NCBI RefSeq assembly: GCF_032854445.1
Contig: NC_088295.1
Span: 39,235,385 to 39,295,384 of the forward strand
Source: Liolophura sinensis
Taxonomy: Eukaryota; Mollusca; Polyplacophora; Chitonida; Chitonidae
Direction: 5' to 3'
Length of the DNA stretch: 60,000 bases
The notes under the pieces were generated by a model. That model did not search any database. It was not told where the DNA came from and was given only the letters and a program-made list of their open reading frames with translations. Positions 35,901-47,300 of this stretch are shown here, piece by piece; the stretch's first letter is position 1, and the number at the start of each line of letters is the position of its first letter. The position numbers and the translations under genes were made by a program.

Positions 35901-38282
35901 ACCTTACGATGCCAGTTAACAGTTTTTGTGTAGTCTGATTCATTAATCAGAAATACAGAAGTGTTGTCATCAAAAGTGTCACTTTAAGGACTTTATGTGC
36001 CTCTGAAGGTGCATTTCGACATACCAACCTTCTGGTAAAATACAGTGGTCTGATTTAAATATACCAAAATGACACATACTTTAAGAGAGAAAATTCATTT
36101 TGGAAATACATGCAAGAAAGTTTTAATGGTGTTTGTTCTGTGTAATTTGTCTACTGTACCTCTTTCAGAGCTGCCTGAACCAGTCCCATGGAACTGATCA
36201 CTCCATCACATAAGTTATCAAACTTGTTAGGCTCTCTGGCATCCATGTCATCGTCATCATCATCAGTCTGCTAAGCAACATGAAAAATGATGGTAAAATG
36301 ATGATCCTTTATAGTCAAACACCTGCATGCAAGTAAGCAACAAATAACAGCCTTTATCTAAGCACTATTCTTTCTAGTAAAAATGACACCCCAACGATCT
36401 GTATTCATTAAGCATTCAATATAACTGCACACCTAAAGCACTGTACCATACTCCTTGCATGATTAACTGTTAACATAACCTGAGTAAAATAGCAATGTGT
36501 GATTCTGTCATTCTTCAACCTTTTCGCATGTTTGCAAGGTAGTCCAGACTGATATTTTAGTGAAGCAGTGAAACTGGCCAATCCAACAAATGTAGCTTTG
36601 TCTCCAAAAACAAATTATAAATGTGCATATACTGCACAGAAAGTTGCTTTTTCATATGTGAAAAGGTTGAGGAATTAAGGTATCTGCAGAGCAGGACTGC
36701 TAGTACTGGCCCTCACCAACATTCAGTTGGCTTCAGGCCAGAGGGTCAGTGTAAATTTTGAGCCTTGCTACATTCTGGCTTGTGCAGGAATTATCACCAC
36801 CATGGTAGTGACGTATCTCACCGAGTCTTGGCCTTCCTCCTGGCTGCTCTCATCATCATCATCCATGTAGCTCGGGGCCAGCCGGCCAAAGTTACTCTGA
36901 TCCTCCCATCCTTCCTCTTCCTCCTCCCCTTCCTCCGTCAACGCCTCCAGATTGGCTACAATAGCAACATGAATGACAAAGGACATGATACAAATATGAT
37001 TACCTAGTAGAAAGAAACTCAAGATTGAAGAATACTCAAAAATTCACCAAAATTGCAGTGAGTCAGTTCTCTGGATGAAGAAAATCAGATTATGGACAAT
37101 CGCATCATAAAGTGAACAATGTCACATTGAGAACAGCACATTGTGAACACTGTCAACTCCTAGGAGCTCCTTATGAAATCTACAAATTCCCTTTCAAAGG
37201 CCGAGATTGAACCTGTACCCCAATCATATGTCTTGTAGATACTACATGTAGCAAACCACCTTATTCTTGAAACCATGTCAAGCATCCCTCTCTCTTTGAT
37301 TTAACGCTGCAGCTGAAGCTTCGAGAACTTGATTCTAACTGGGATCCTCATTGATCAAGGGTCTGACAGTCACAGTGAGGCAGTGTTAGTAATCTTCTGA
37401 ACGAACAAAGGTCCTACAGTTAACAGTTACATTCACAAAATCCATCATAACAAGGAGTCCGTCTCTGCCACTCAAAAAATATGGTGCAGATTTCAATCTC
37501 TCATCTCCATCCCACTCATGACATGTCTGACTCACTTCATTTCTATATCAGTTTCTGGTGGAATCTCAAATACTATCCTCTTAGTTAATTCTGTCCTAAC
37601 TGATAAAACTAATCAACTTGCTACATCGCGGTCACACTGACTGCCAGAACTTAGGTGGTAATGAAAGCCATTTCGAGGTGTCACATGAACACATGAACAT
37701 GTGTTCTGGCATTGAAATTCTCCAGAAAACTAAAGCATTTCCCCTGCCATCTGTAAGCACAACTTCAATCTTCTGAATTCAACCCTGTAAAGATTTTTTG
37801 AGATGCAGAGATGGTGTAGAAGAAGATGAAGGTCAGAATTTTAAAAATGATACTGAAAAAGTGAACAGCAATCTACTGTAAATACATACACTTTTTGGCG
37901 TTTAAGACCATTCCTGAACAATCTACTCCCTTTAAATTACTTTACACTGCATGTCGGCTACATGTATAGTAGGCCCCTACCTGTAACTGTACATGTCAGT
38001 TGTCACTTGTCAGTGGTACCCGATCACAACTCATAGGCTCAGAACACGATTTTAATTAAAAATTTGACCAAAAATATGTTTTGTGTGGTAAGCGTACGTC
38101 TAAATTGAAAGAGAAATCATTGCACTAAATTAGAGACGACTTGGGAGTTGGCCTGAACTTTCCTATCTCATAAAGCATGCTGATGTTGTTGTTGTATCAT
38201 CATGAATCCAGTGAAAACCTTTGCGACCTACATTTGTGATACATCACAGAATAACTACTTAGGATATATTACCTCTGTCCAT
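24503..38282 (-). CDS. Unrecognised ~940-residue protein: acidic N-terminus, helical segments, possible split C2-like region (21 exons)
   Basis: Exons in transcript order are 38273-38282, 36822-36955, 36160-36267, 35425-35516, 34804-34972, 34526-34656, 33593-33785, 32966-33139, 32386-32616, 31784-31865, 31438-31486, 31027-31177, 29656-29902, 29010-29143, 28115-28194, 27183-27377, 26464-26545, 25598-25751, 25328-25411, 24968-25032 and 24503-24760. Every junction is GT/AG, the phases fit throughout, and the total is 2823 nt including the stop. Visible features are acidic runs (residues about 8-60 and 225-240), a charged helical stretch (about 120-215), a low-complexity Ser/Asp region (280-340), possible C2-like strands (365-508), a second helical segment (636-685) and a Pro/Gln-rich tail. 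I do not recognise the family and assign no function. The exon structure is strong evidence that it is a real gene. Confidence 0.85.
24890..24916 (+). mobile_element. 3' tail of a (CACT)n-tailed SINE-like element
   Basis: 'aaaccccaagcactcactca' matches the 3' end of the full element at 44869-45101. Confidence 0.55.
25851..25970 (-). mobile_element. SINE fragment, minus orientation, copy 6
   Basis: It shows the reverse-complement tail block (tatttgattaatgttttacg) followed by diverged body sequence. Confidence 0.65.
26551..26994. repeat. 74-bp tandem array against a 3' splice site, 6 copies
   Basis: Units start at 26551, 26625, 26699, 26773, 26847 and 26921. The proximal unit supplies the pyrimidine tract (minus-strand tttactctccat) just before the acceptor of exon 26464-26545. 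Most units also contain the E-box core cacgtg. Confidence 0.93.
27425..27597 (+). mobile_element. SINE copy 7 with intact 13-bp target-site duplication
   Basis: The SINE body and AAAT-rich tail are flanked by tctaatggaatca at 27412-27424 and 27598-27610. It lies antisense to the host gene, 35 nt upstream of the acceptor of exon 27183-27377. Confidence 0.95.
27772..27962. mobile_element. MITE-like element with ~20-bp terminal inverted repeats, copy 1
   Basis: It begins attcttcaaccttatcacatg-like and ends catatgcgaaaaggttgaggaat-like, which are inverted relative to each other. Internal blocks 'ggccaatccaac' and 'tgcataaattgcac' are shared with two other copies. No clear target duplication. Confidence 0.7.
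28495..29009 (-). repeat. Array of about six decayed copies of an exon 3' end with its donor
   Basis: Copies of the 3' 60-70 nt of exon 29010-29143, the GAG|gtaggt donor and some intron recur at about 28501, 28590, 28676, 28761, 28849 and 28919. The copy at 28761 still reads as LNKEYKGVAMSDIAFTPEPH, next to the native LNKEYRDEALSALAFTPEPH. Confidence 0.88.
30003..30486 (-). mobile_element. 3' end of a non-LTR retrotransposon (LINE)
   Basis: The minus-strand ORF tail at 30274-30486 has a C-X2-C ... H-X4-C pattern (CVGCHAQYGIKHILVDC) followed by FAHVRERF and YLKAIGLYHKI. This is typical of the C-terminal zinc-knuckle tail of LINE pol proteins. The 3' UTR runs to an (ATTC)n tail near 30010. It is 5'-truncated and non-functional. 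Confidence 0.75.
30598..30757 (+). mobile_element. LINE/SINE 3' tail in opposite orientation
   Basis: 'cgccacgatatggcggagat' ... 'gtggcgttaagccataatca' followed by (ATTC)n. It matches the reverse complement of the 30003-30100 tail, so two elements with the same 3' end lie with tails pointing apart. Confidence 0.7.
31027..33785 (-). CDS. Unrecognised gene, central block: Ser/Asp-rich linker and possible split C2-like fold (exons 7-12)
   Basis: Exon 7 has an EESSDEEEEE run. Exon 8 is Ser/Asp/Glu-rich. Exon 9 contains LYVRVYAPQGLKEEQLRCVI, an alternating strand pattern like an early C2-domain strand pair. Exons 10-11 form a Pro/Lys/Thr insert (PSTPAKPKTPTK). Exon 12 returns to strand-like sequence (FEEYTFELP; LRVAVNY; MVAMATISYDE). 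A C2 or C2-like fold interrupted by a linker is an inference from strand pattern only. Confidence 0.75.
32112..32205. mobile_element. MITE-like element, partial copy 2
   Basis: 'tctcaacctttctgcatatg' onward aligns to the reverse complement of the element ending at 27962. Confidence 0.55.
34526..36955 (-). CDS. Unrecognised gene, N-terminal acidic and helical block (exons 2-6)
   Basis: Exon 2 encodes Glu-rich and Asp-rich runs (EEGEEEEEGWED, MDDDDESS). Exon 3 begins with six Asp after a TAG-CAG tandem acceptor, so one Gln may be optional. Exons 4-6 encode hydrophobic helices and then a strongly charged, probably coiled or long helical region (WEEKSTALKKLHQDYESK; NWEKLFSKLTSAKGHGRRW). The Trp/Lys-rich segment looks like the most conserved part and is the best query for finding the family. 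Confidence 0.8.
35607..35856. repeat. Triplicated ~83-bp unit in intron
   Basis: Three copies of 'cagggctttctctgcttatt' ... 'acagacatgataatgcccta' lie about 90 bp upstream of the acceptor of exon 35425-35516. They are not exon-derived. Confidence 0.9.
36510..36675. mobile_element. MITE-like element, copy 3
   Basis: It has the same terminal inverted repeats as copy 1 (attcttcaaccttttcgcat ... gaaaaggttgaggaat) with a slightly shorter interior. Confidence 0.7.
38273..38282 (-). CDS. First coding exon, only 10 coding nt (M-D-R-...)
   Basis: Minus-strand ATGGACAGAG is followed by the donor gtaata. It leaves phase 1, exactly what the exon at 36822-36955 needs (G + CC = Ala). This start is chosen because the next exon opens in an acidic N-terminus with no in-frame Met near its beginning, and the upstream sequence is locally CpG-richer. 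Without a transcript an alternative start is possible. Confidence 0.65.
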
Positions 38283-38430
38283 ATTTTAATCCTTGAAGTA
38301 AAGACAGAATTCGTCAAACTGGTCAGAATTTGTAAAGAAGTTGCCGGCACATCCCTGAATCTGGCCTTCGCGCACTGCCTTCCGCCTTGGTGATGTTTAC
38401 ATGTTGTCAATCACGTGACCACACCGAGAT
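38283..38430 (-). promoter_or_regulatory. Probable 5' UTR and proximal promoter of the minus-strand gene
   Basis: A CpG-richer stretch (about 38345-38395) lies upstream of the proposed ATG. A palindromic E-box in TCACGTGA context sits at 38411-38418, the type bound by USF/MITF/TFE factors. No TATA box is evident. Confidence 0.4.
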
Positions 38431-39562
38431 TTAACAGCCGTCACTTGAATTTGGAAATGTTTCCGTTAAATATTTTCAGATTATTATTTCTTATAAACAA
38501 CAGTGCCACATTTGCTCAGAAAATTTTAAAATACTATATCAGAACTAGGTTGGAAGCGCAGGGTTTCCGGAGATCCATGAATACTAATGAGATCACGTGG
38601 TATTCGCGTTTGCGTCTAGCACTTTACACCCATTACATTATATGCTCCATCCAAGAACCAAATGCAGTTAATGGGAATACAGTCGCTGGAATGAAAAAAG
38701 AGCACGATTCTGCACATTATCATAGTTTTGTAAATTTTAGCACTTCTATACTAAATTAAGCACATTTTTCTATTTTAAAAAATGTATAAAGGGAAATCTG
38801 CAGAAAAACACCAGATCTATTTCACAATAACGTAAAATGTAGCCTTACAGTTGCAACTGTTGTGTTTGTCCAAGTTGGAGTTGGCAATGAAATCCCTGCC
38901 ATGCAAGGTTAGAAATTTTATGGGAGAAATTTTAGATTCCAAAGATTGTGCTCTACACTCAAAACCCCCAATATGTTGTCAGTTACAGAATTAGTTTAGA
39001 TTTTTTCAGATAGGGAGAGTAGGGAGTATTTATTTACTCACCTTTAATAGGCTCGAAATCTACAGAATTCACATTATGTGTGAATATTGCAGGAGCAGCA
39101 AAATGTTATAAAATTTGGGGCAGGGCTGATGCAGCAGAAGTAGTATCCTCCCCACTTTAATTTCAGGAGGGCTTTAGCATCCCTAGCACTGGCACCTATT
39201 ATGGAGTGATGATGGAAAAATACAACGTACATCAGTGAAATGAAATAGCAATTCTTCCTCCATCGAAGCCATCTCTCCAATGTGGCATAAGAGAAAGAGT
39301 TCAATTCTTGATCTAGAAAATGAATCACTAAATAAGTTTATACCATGTTACACATATTTTCTTATTGTTTTTCAACCACCTGCAATGCTGCTGAGCATCA
39401 TGTAACGTACTGATTGGTCATTATAAAGTTTAAGGGTGACTGTGCAGGACCCCTGAGTATAACAGCATTAAAGGATGAATAGAAAGGAGCTCTAAAGTGA
39501 ACATAATGGTTTTAAAGGAAATAAAGTTATATGCAAACAAATAATCTATCATTGTATGTACT

Positions 39563-39735
39563 TCATTTATTTATTATTTACATATTTATTAGGTGTTTTA
39601 CGCAGCACTCATGGATACGAGGAAACTGGACAAAGCTTCAGGGTGAAATTCACAACCATCTGCAGGAACTGGATACTGGCCAATACGACCAGAAAGGAAG
39701 CCAGTGTGAGCTGGACTCAAACTCGCAGCAAAAGC
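39563..39735 (-). mobile_element. SINE copy 8, minus orientation, diverged
   Basis: 'ggaagccagtgtgagctgga' and 'cacaaccatctgcagg' are reverse-complement SINE body blocks; the tail is altered. Confidence 0.65.
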
Positions 39736-40384
39736 ATTAGGCAGTATAAAAATGTATAATAATGCATTATACTGCATTATAGCACCATGCTGTATACTGC
39801 ACTTGTGCTTATCTTTCAGTCCATTTTCTGCCATTACATATTACTTATTTCACAGTTTAGTTATCTTTTTTTCTAAATTTGCAAAAAAATATCTGCATAA
39901 GCAGATAGTCCATTCACACTGCCTGATATTCTTATATACTTCAAAAATAATATATGTTTTAGACCCAAACCTAAAAAACAACAAATATCAGATGCATATA
40001 AATGTATATATTTATAAAAATGTTTGTTTATACATGATGATAATAATATACAATAATGTACATGTACAGGGCATTTCTCTGATAACTTTGCAAAGATGAG
40101 AGTTTTACTTGATGGTTTAAAATTAGCCAGCAGGAATACTGTTGTTCAACAAATAGCTCTATTTGATATGATGTAGTTTGTTGTATTCCGACTTCCACAT
40201 GCTGACCTGCAACAACATTTTATCGCAGTCTTATTTTCTCAGATTTTTCAACAATAGTTTTCTGTGCCCAATCTTCTCAGTCAGCATTCGACATTTCCAT
40301 TTTCTGCATCTCTTCCATTCCCCTCTCTCCCAGGATTTTCAACAGTTTTACATAGGATGACCTGTAAAAACGGGTTAAAGTAAA

Positions 40385-40785
40385 AGAAAGCTAAAATATT
40401 ATATCAGTAAAAATACTTATTTCAGTTATTTTTTCTGATTTTTTAAAGAGTGTTGAAAGGCATTCAAATATTTGAATACTGTGGTGGATTTCATGAGCCA
40501 TATTGACAGACATCACATCACCTTTTTTCCTGATGTTCACCATTTTTTTGGTGAGGAATTTTTGGGAACATTATTTCAGTAATCTTTTTACTCATAGGTA
40601 AAAAGAATTATTCCAACACTCAGTGTTGTGATTAGAGTTGGAAACACTTCCTGTGACACACAGTTCCTAAATTCTGATATTATGGTCCATAGTATAATCC
40701 CACCAAAGAATTCAAATGTTTGAACTCCTTTGACTCTCTTCACAAAAATCTAAAAAATAAATGAAAGTATATTTATGCATAGTTT
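40385..40785. mobile_element. Foldback/MITE element of ~400 bp, copy 1
   Basis: The ends are inverted relative to each other ('caaatatttgaatactgtgg' versus 'ccaccaaagaattcaaatgt'). The whole element recurs in reverse orientation at 48110-48485. Confidence 0.75.
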
Positions 40786-40792
40786 TAAATGG

Positions 40793-40798
40793 TTTATT
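40793..40798 (-). terminator. Candidate poly(A) signal of MMS22L
   Basis: AATAAA on the minus strand, about 515 nt past the stop codon. It is only a motif match. Confidence 0.3.
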
Positions 40799-41311
40799 TA
40801 GTGATGCCTACTACGATTTCAGAGGTCTTTAGCTTTAAGAAGACCGAGTATTGAATATATGAATTACTGTTGCAAGAGTTGAAGAGTTGCAAGAGTTGTG
40901 TTTTAACTTTACTTGCTGTAAAACATGTACAGGTCTTATTCTTCACATCTTTGTCTGCATCCAAAAAATAATTGAGCATACATGTAACATCAGGGTGATT
41001 TCCACCAACCCATACACATGCCTTTTACAAACAAGATAAACATAATCACATTTCAGGTCTTGGAATTACTCCACAGTGGAATATATCTGTGATACACCAT
41101 TCTATTATACTGACCAGGTTATAATAAATCAAAGTTTATAGCCAACTGTACAAATATGGACGATGTACAAATTGTTCAAAACACAAAGGTGTTTGTCTGG
41201 CGTTCTTAGGATCACATTTTGACTCCAGTCTCTGTAATGATTTGTTGCCAGCCAAACAGTTGCCTACTGGTACTGAAACGTCACATGCCAAATTTATACA
41301 ATACTGTTGTT

Positions 41312-44300
41312 TCACCTGAGTTGTTTGTCTCTGCCCACCCCCCTCTTCCTCTCTATGGCCAGCAGAGTGTCAGTAAGTGAGGGCAGGAGCTGTATAAGGA
41401 GATCAGGATACAGTACAGCCACCCTCTCCAGTGACCCTCCCAGGACACCTGGTGCGTTCAGCCTCACATACTTCTCCGCAAACCTCTGGAGAGGACCCAC
41501 CAATGACAAACTGAAAACCAAAGCAGAAAAATTAATTATGAACACCAGATTAGCTGATTTATTAACATGTCAACGATATTTTTTTTTGTGATGTTCTTCT
41601 ATTTTAAGTACATGCAGTATAGTGTTTAATATCAATAACTTGCAAAAAGATGCAGAAAACATACATAGCTACCACAAAGTTGTTTTGTTACATTTTATAC
41701 TGACATATTTTATTTTGTGTGACATTCCAGTCAGAATATACACTAAGGCATTAAAAAACAGCAAATGGTAGTGTTCAGATCAAAAGTATACCAGACAATG
41801 TCTACTGACATGACTGCTGATCAAAGTGTCCCTGGGACATGACTTACGTTAGTTGTGTATCACTCCTCTTAGCACAAGCCTCAAACAGGACCTGTAGTAA
41901 GGCATTGACATGATCTCTGAGTGGTGAGTTGTCTGCAACTAGACTAATCTCCAGTAGCACCTCTAGCAGGCCCACAGTGTCTCTACAACAACACATACAC
42001 CTCAATATACAGTCAGATATTTATACTAGACTCATCTCCAGTAGCACCTCTAGCAGGCCCACAGTGTCTCTACAACAATACATACCCCTCAATATACAGT
42101 CAGATATTATACTAGACTGATCTCCAGTAGCACCTCTAGCAGGCCCACAGTGTCTCTACAACAACACATACACCTCAATATACAGTCAGATATTTATACT
42201 AGACTCATCTCCAGTAGCACCTCTAGCAGGCCCACAGTGTCTCTACAACAACACATACAACTCAATATGTAGTCAGATATTATACTAGACTGATCTCCAG
42301 TAGCACCTCTAGCAGGCCCACAGTGTCTCTACAACAACACATACACCTCAATATACAGTCACATATTTATACTAGACTGATCTCCAGTAGCACCTCTAGC
42401 AGGCCCACAGTGTCTCTACAACAACACATACAACTCAATATGTAGTCAGATATTTATACTAGACTGACCTCCAGTAGCACTTCTAGCAGGCCCACAGTGT
42501 CTCTACAACAACACATACACCTCAATATGCAGTCAGATATTATTCTAGACTGATCTCCAGTAGCACTTCTAGCAGGCCCACAGTGTCTCTACAACAACAC
42601 ATACACCTCAATATACAGTCAGATATTTATACTAGACTCATCTCCAGTAGCACCTCTAGCAGGCCCACAGTGTCTCTACAACAACACATACAACTCAATA
42701 TGTAGTCAGATATTTATACTAGACTGACTTCCAGTAGCACTTCTAGCAGGCCCACAGTGTCTCTACAACAACACATACACCTCAATATGTAGTCAGATAT
42801 TATTCTAGACTGATCTCCAGTAGCACTTCTAGCAGGCCCACAGTGTCTCTACAACAACACATACAACTCAATATACAGTCAGATATTTATACTAGACTGA
42901 TCTCCAGTAGCACCTCTAGCAGGCTCACAGTGTCTCTATAACAACACATACACCTCAATATAGCCAGATATTTATACTAGACTCATCTCCAATAGCACCT
43001 CTAGCAGGCCCACAGTGTCTCTACAACAAGACATACAACTCAATATACAGTCACATATTTATACTAGACTGATCTCCAGTAGCACCTCTAGCAGGCCCAC
43101 AGTGTCTCTACAACAACACATACACCTCAATATACAGTCAGATATTTATACTAGACTCATCTCCAGTAGCACCTCTAGCAGGCCCACAGTGTCTCTAAAA
43201 CAACACATACACCTCAATATAGTCAGATATTTATACTAGACTCATCTCCAATAGCACCTCTAGCAGGCCCACAGTGTCTCTACAACAAGACATACAACTC
43301 AATATACAGTCACATATTTATACTAGACTGATCTCCAGTAGCACCTCTAGCAGGCCAACAGTGTCTCTACAACAACACATACAACTCAATATGCAGTCAG
43401 ATATTTATACTAGACTCATCTCCAGTAGCACCTCTAGCAGGCCCACAGTGTCTCTACAACAACACATACAACTCAATATGTAGTCAGATATTATACTAGA
43501 CTGATCTCCAGTAGCACCTCTAGCAGGCCCACAGTGTCTCTACAACGAGACATACAACTCAATATACAGTCAGATATTTATACTAGACTGATCTCCAGTA
43601 GCACCTCTAGCAGGCCCACAGTGTCTCTACAACAACACATACACCTCAATATAGTCAGATATTTATACCAGACTGATCTCCAGTAGCAGGCCCACAGTGT
43701 CTCTACAACAACACATACATCTCAATATACAGTCAGATCAGTGCTCTCAGATTTTTATACTAGACTGATCTTTAGTACACCTGCAGCAGGCTCACAGTGT
43801 CTCCACAACAATACATACACCTCAATATATGGACAGGTCAACCTCACGTATATCTACATATATATATATATATTGCACGCACAATAAAAATACTTAAGAA
43901 TACACAGATAAGAAAACTGACACCAATGAAATGCATTTTCATGATTTCAATTTTGGGCTTTAGTCATGAGAAGAAATGTTTCTCCTGATGAAGATTTAAC
44001 TGTTGAAATATTAAGAATATTAAAATTTATTTCAGTGGCCTCTGGCTGAGTGTTTGGCTGATGTACCAGCGCAGCATACTGACACGGTACAAGTCCAGCT
44101 CATGCTGGCTTCCTCTCCAGCTGTATGCTGGAAGGTCTGTCGGCAACCTGAGGATGGTCACAGGTTTCCCCAAGGCACTGCCTGGTTTCCTCCCACCATT
44201 ATGCTGGCCACTGTCGTATATCAGTACAGTGTAAAACACCAATCAAATAATTTAATAATGAAATTTATTCCTCCAGAGTTATGCTTACTTAGCTTATCTC

Positions 44301-47300
44301 TCAGCCGAAACTATTCAGTGGATTAACACAAACAGATCATGTACATGACAGTTGTCAGGTTTATGGATAAAACCCCAGGAAAACATAGTTCCTTCCCCAA
44401 ATAAGTTGTGCTAAGTCTGTTACCACAGACTATTCAGCTGAGGAAGTTCACGTAACAAAAACAATCAGAGAGAATTGATTGCTACTTATGTGTTACTTCT
44501 TTCTTTTTATTTAATTAATTCATTTCATCAGTATTTTAAGCTGTTCTCAAAAATATTTCACTTGTATAACGGCTACCAGCATTATGATCATTATAAACCT
44601 AGATTTGTCCGCAGTTTGCTGGAGACCCTCCCACCTACAACCACAAAGGAAACCACAATGTGCTGGACTAACTCTCAGTAATCACACTGTCACACCATCC
44701 TGCCACTGAGGTCTCAACTTCTTTGTTTTAGAAACCTTAAGTATTCTGTTGTTGAACAAATAACTGTAGTGCAAAGACAAATGATTCCCACCTTGTGATC
44801 TCATCCACAGACATTGTCCTCTTGAAAACTTCTGTGATATAGGAAAGACCCTGAAACAAAAATTAATTGCATTGCGGGGGATGTGCAACGACTGGTTGAC
44901 CCGTATCAGTATAATGGCTCAGGTGGGGCAGCTTATTTGCCTTTGGTAAGTTGTCTCAGTGAAGTAGCACTAAATAAAAAGAGTGGTGGAAATCTATCCT
45001 GCAACAAGGGGGCACACTACATGCAGTCTAAGGACTCCTTCATCATCATGTGGCTGACAAATTGTTAAGTGCGACGTTAACCCCCAAGCACTCACTCACT
45101 CAAAAATTAATTCAGTTTTGTGCTTTAATTAATGTGTTTCACTCCAAGTTTGATATGTAAAATTGCACTTTCAAAAGCACATCAAGGCCTAAAAATGACG
45201 GTTTCCACACCAAACACTATAGTTTTATCGATAACAAATTTATCAGAAACGCATACACAAAAAAACTCTTCATATAACCTCTCAACGTGGATGTCATTGA
45301 ATCAATTAGAATCTCAACATGTATCATTTGAAATCCCAAATTTTAGGTGTAGTAATCACCAAAATACCTAACAGTTTGAACATCTAAATGACTTTAAATT
45401 TCGACTAAAAACAGACTTCTTTAGAGGCAAATAAATGTCATAAAATGTTACCTTTGTTGTGAAAACTTTATTTTCCAGTAGAATATTATCCTACTTTACA
45501 AAAGAAAAACCCTAACACCTTTCTAGAACAAAAAGAACTATCAGAATCAATAAAAATGAGAAAATGAGACATGGACAAAAGTCATTTGTCATTTTGCACA
45601 ACAAAATCATTTCTGGTTGGACATTTTGGATTGATTAGGTTTAGCATTTATACAACAAATCATTCAGAGAAGAAGTGATCTTAGACAAAAGGGTGACTAA
45701 AACAATTAAACAAAGTTTTTTACTGTCTGGGTAACATACAGGAAAATCTCAAAAATATAAAGCTGAAAAAAAGGCGTACATTTTTCACATATTTATCTGA
45801 CTTCTATAAATATTTGTAAAATTCTGAAGAGTTACCATGACAGCATTGGGTGGCAGGGTCATAGAGGTCACCTTCAGAAAGTTCTCTACAACCAAGGACA
45901 AGATGAACTGTCTGAACTTTGAACTTTCTTCTGTGGGTGTTTTGGACAAAGCTTTTCCAAGGCAAGCCTGCAAATTGTACAAAGGTACACTGTAAATAAT
46001 GCAGTGATCATTTGCAAGTTAAATCCAGGGACAAGAATTTCCAATGCACTAATAAAAATAATAACAAAATATAACACGAATCTGCAAGTTACCTTTTTCC
46101 CTAATAATGTCTTTATAGGAAACATGTACCTTTCTTGCACTTTTTAACCAATTAGATGCAACTGGTACGATATAACAGGGGATAGGCATCAGAGCATATC
46201 TATTATATTCATCCCAGGATGCACCTAATAGTGAAGCACCTCCAGTTTAAAGACTATTTACTTAAACATAATGCTGAAAATGTATACACGTACTACATCA
46301 ATTGCATGTTTGTGAAAAGTTAACTATATAAAGTTTTTATTTGAACATCCCAAAAGAGTTTCCTTCTTAAACGTTACGAAAACAAGTTTTCTGACAGACC
46401 AAATACACAACAAATATACACCTGAGAAGGGGAAAAGTGATTCACCTACCACAAGAGGGTGGACTATCTGAGCTGAACCCATGCTGTGATTAGAGGAGGG
46501 CTTCTGCACAGAGATGAAACACAGAACTATTTCAATGGCTGTATCCCATTCATTGATTAACGTCATACCGAAGAATGTTTTACTAATAAGACAGTGGCCA
46601 GTATATTATGGATGGAGGAAACCGGAGAATGTTTTTCATTCGTCGATGTTGCAGACGGTGGTTGCAGATTCAGTGGCCAGCAGAGGACACATTGTGGCAA
46701 TGTTCTGGATGTTGCATGAAGTCGTGAGAGTGAAGATGCCACAGAGGCCACCAATTCCAACGGCACCAGACTCTGTGGAGTCAACATTGCCAATAGTCCA
46801 CTCCTGAGGGCAATAAAACAACTTCCTCCAGGGAACGAATGGAATGCACCCCTGGAGTAATCCATGATTTCCAAGGGAGTATTACATATTGTACAAATGA
46901 CTTACAAATGTACTTTCCTGGCTCCCGCTCTTGCCTATTAAATCTGAAGCAGGTCAACCGCCACAGTAAACTCCAAAACACTTCACATAATATATGACAT
47001 TGATGGCGTTCATTTTTAAGTTAGGAAACTAGGAATCACTGGAGTAAACCACCACCCTTTTATGCCCTTTCTGCAAACTAGTCGGTGAAAGACAAGCGCT
47101 TTAACCATTTTATCTTTTGGTCTGTGTATTTATTACATGAAACGTTGAATTATTCTCCTACAATCAATTAAACTCTTAGGTGAAGCATTTTAAAATAAAA
47201 AGAATCAATTTATTTTTTTTGTTGCTAAAGACCTTCATAAATCTGTTAATGCCAGGGATCATCTACAAATCACAAACAGAGAGAAACTCACCACGGGAAA

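Larger units (their letters stand above)
38431..41311. other. Intergenic spacer between the two minus-strand genes
   Basis: It contains a minus-strand SINE and a foldback element. Open frames such as 38415-38759 have no Met start that fits, no similarity and AT-biased composition, so they are not called. Confidence 0.6.

Noticed and set aside
38202-38759. Two plus-strand ORFs across the proposed promoter
   Set aside because: They overlap the 5' region of the minus-strand gene, lack similarity, and one has no ATG start.
41929-43483. Plus-strand ORFs reading LISSSTSSRPTVSLQQ repeats
   Set aside because: They are antisense to exon-derived repeat units; the periodicity explains them.
44043-44096. 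tRNA gene from A and B boxes
   Set aside because: The boxes belong to a SINE head; no cloverleaf or anticodon arm could be formed.
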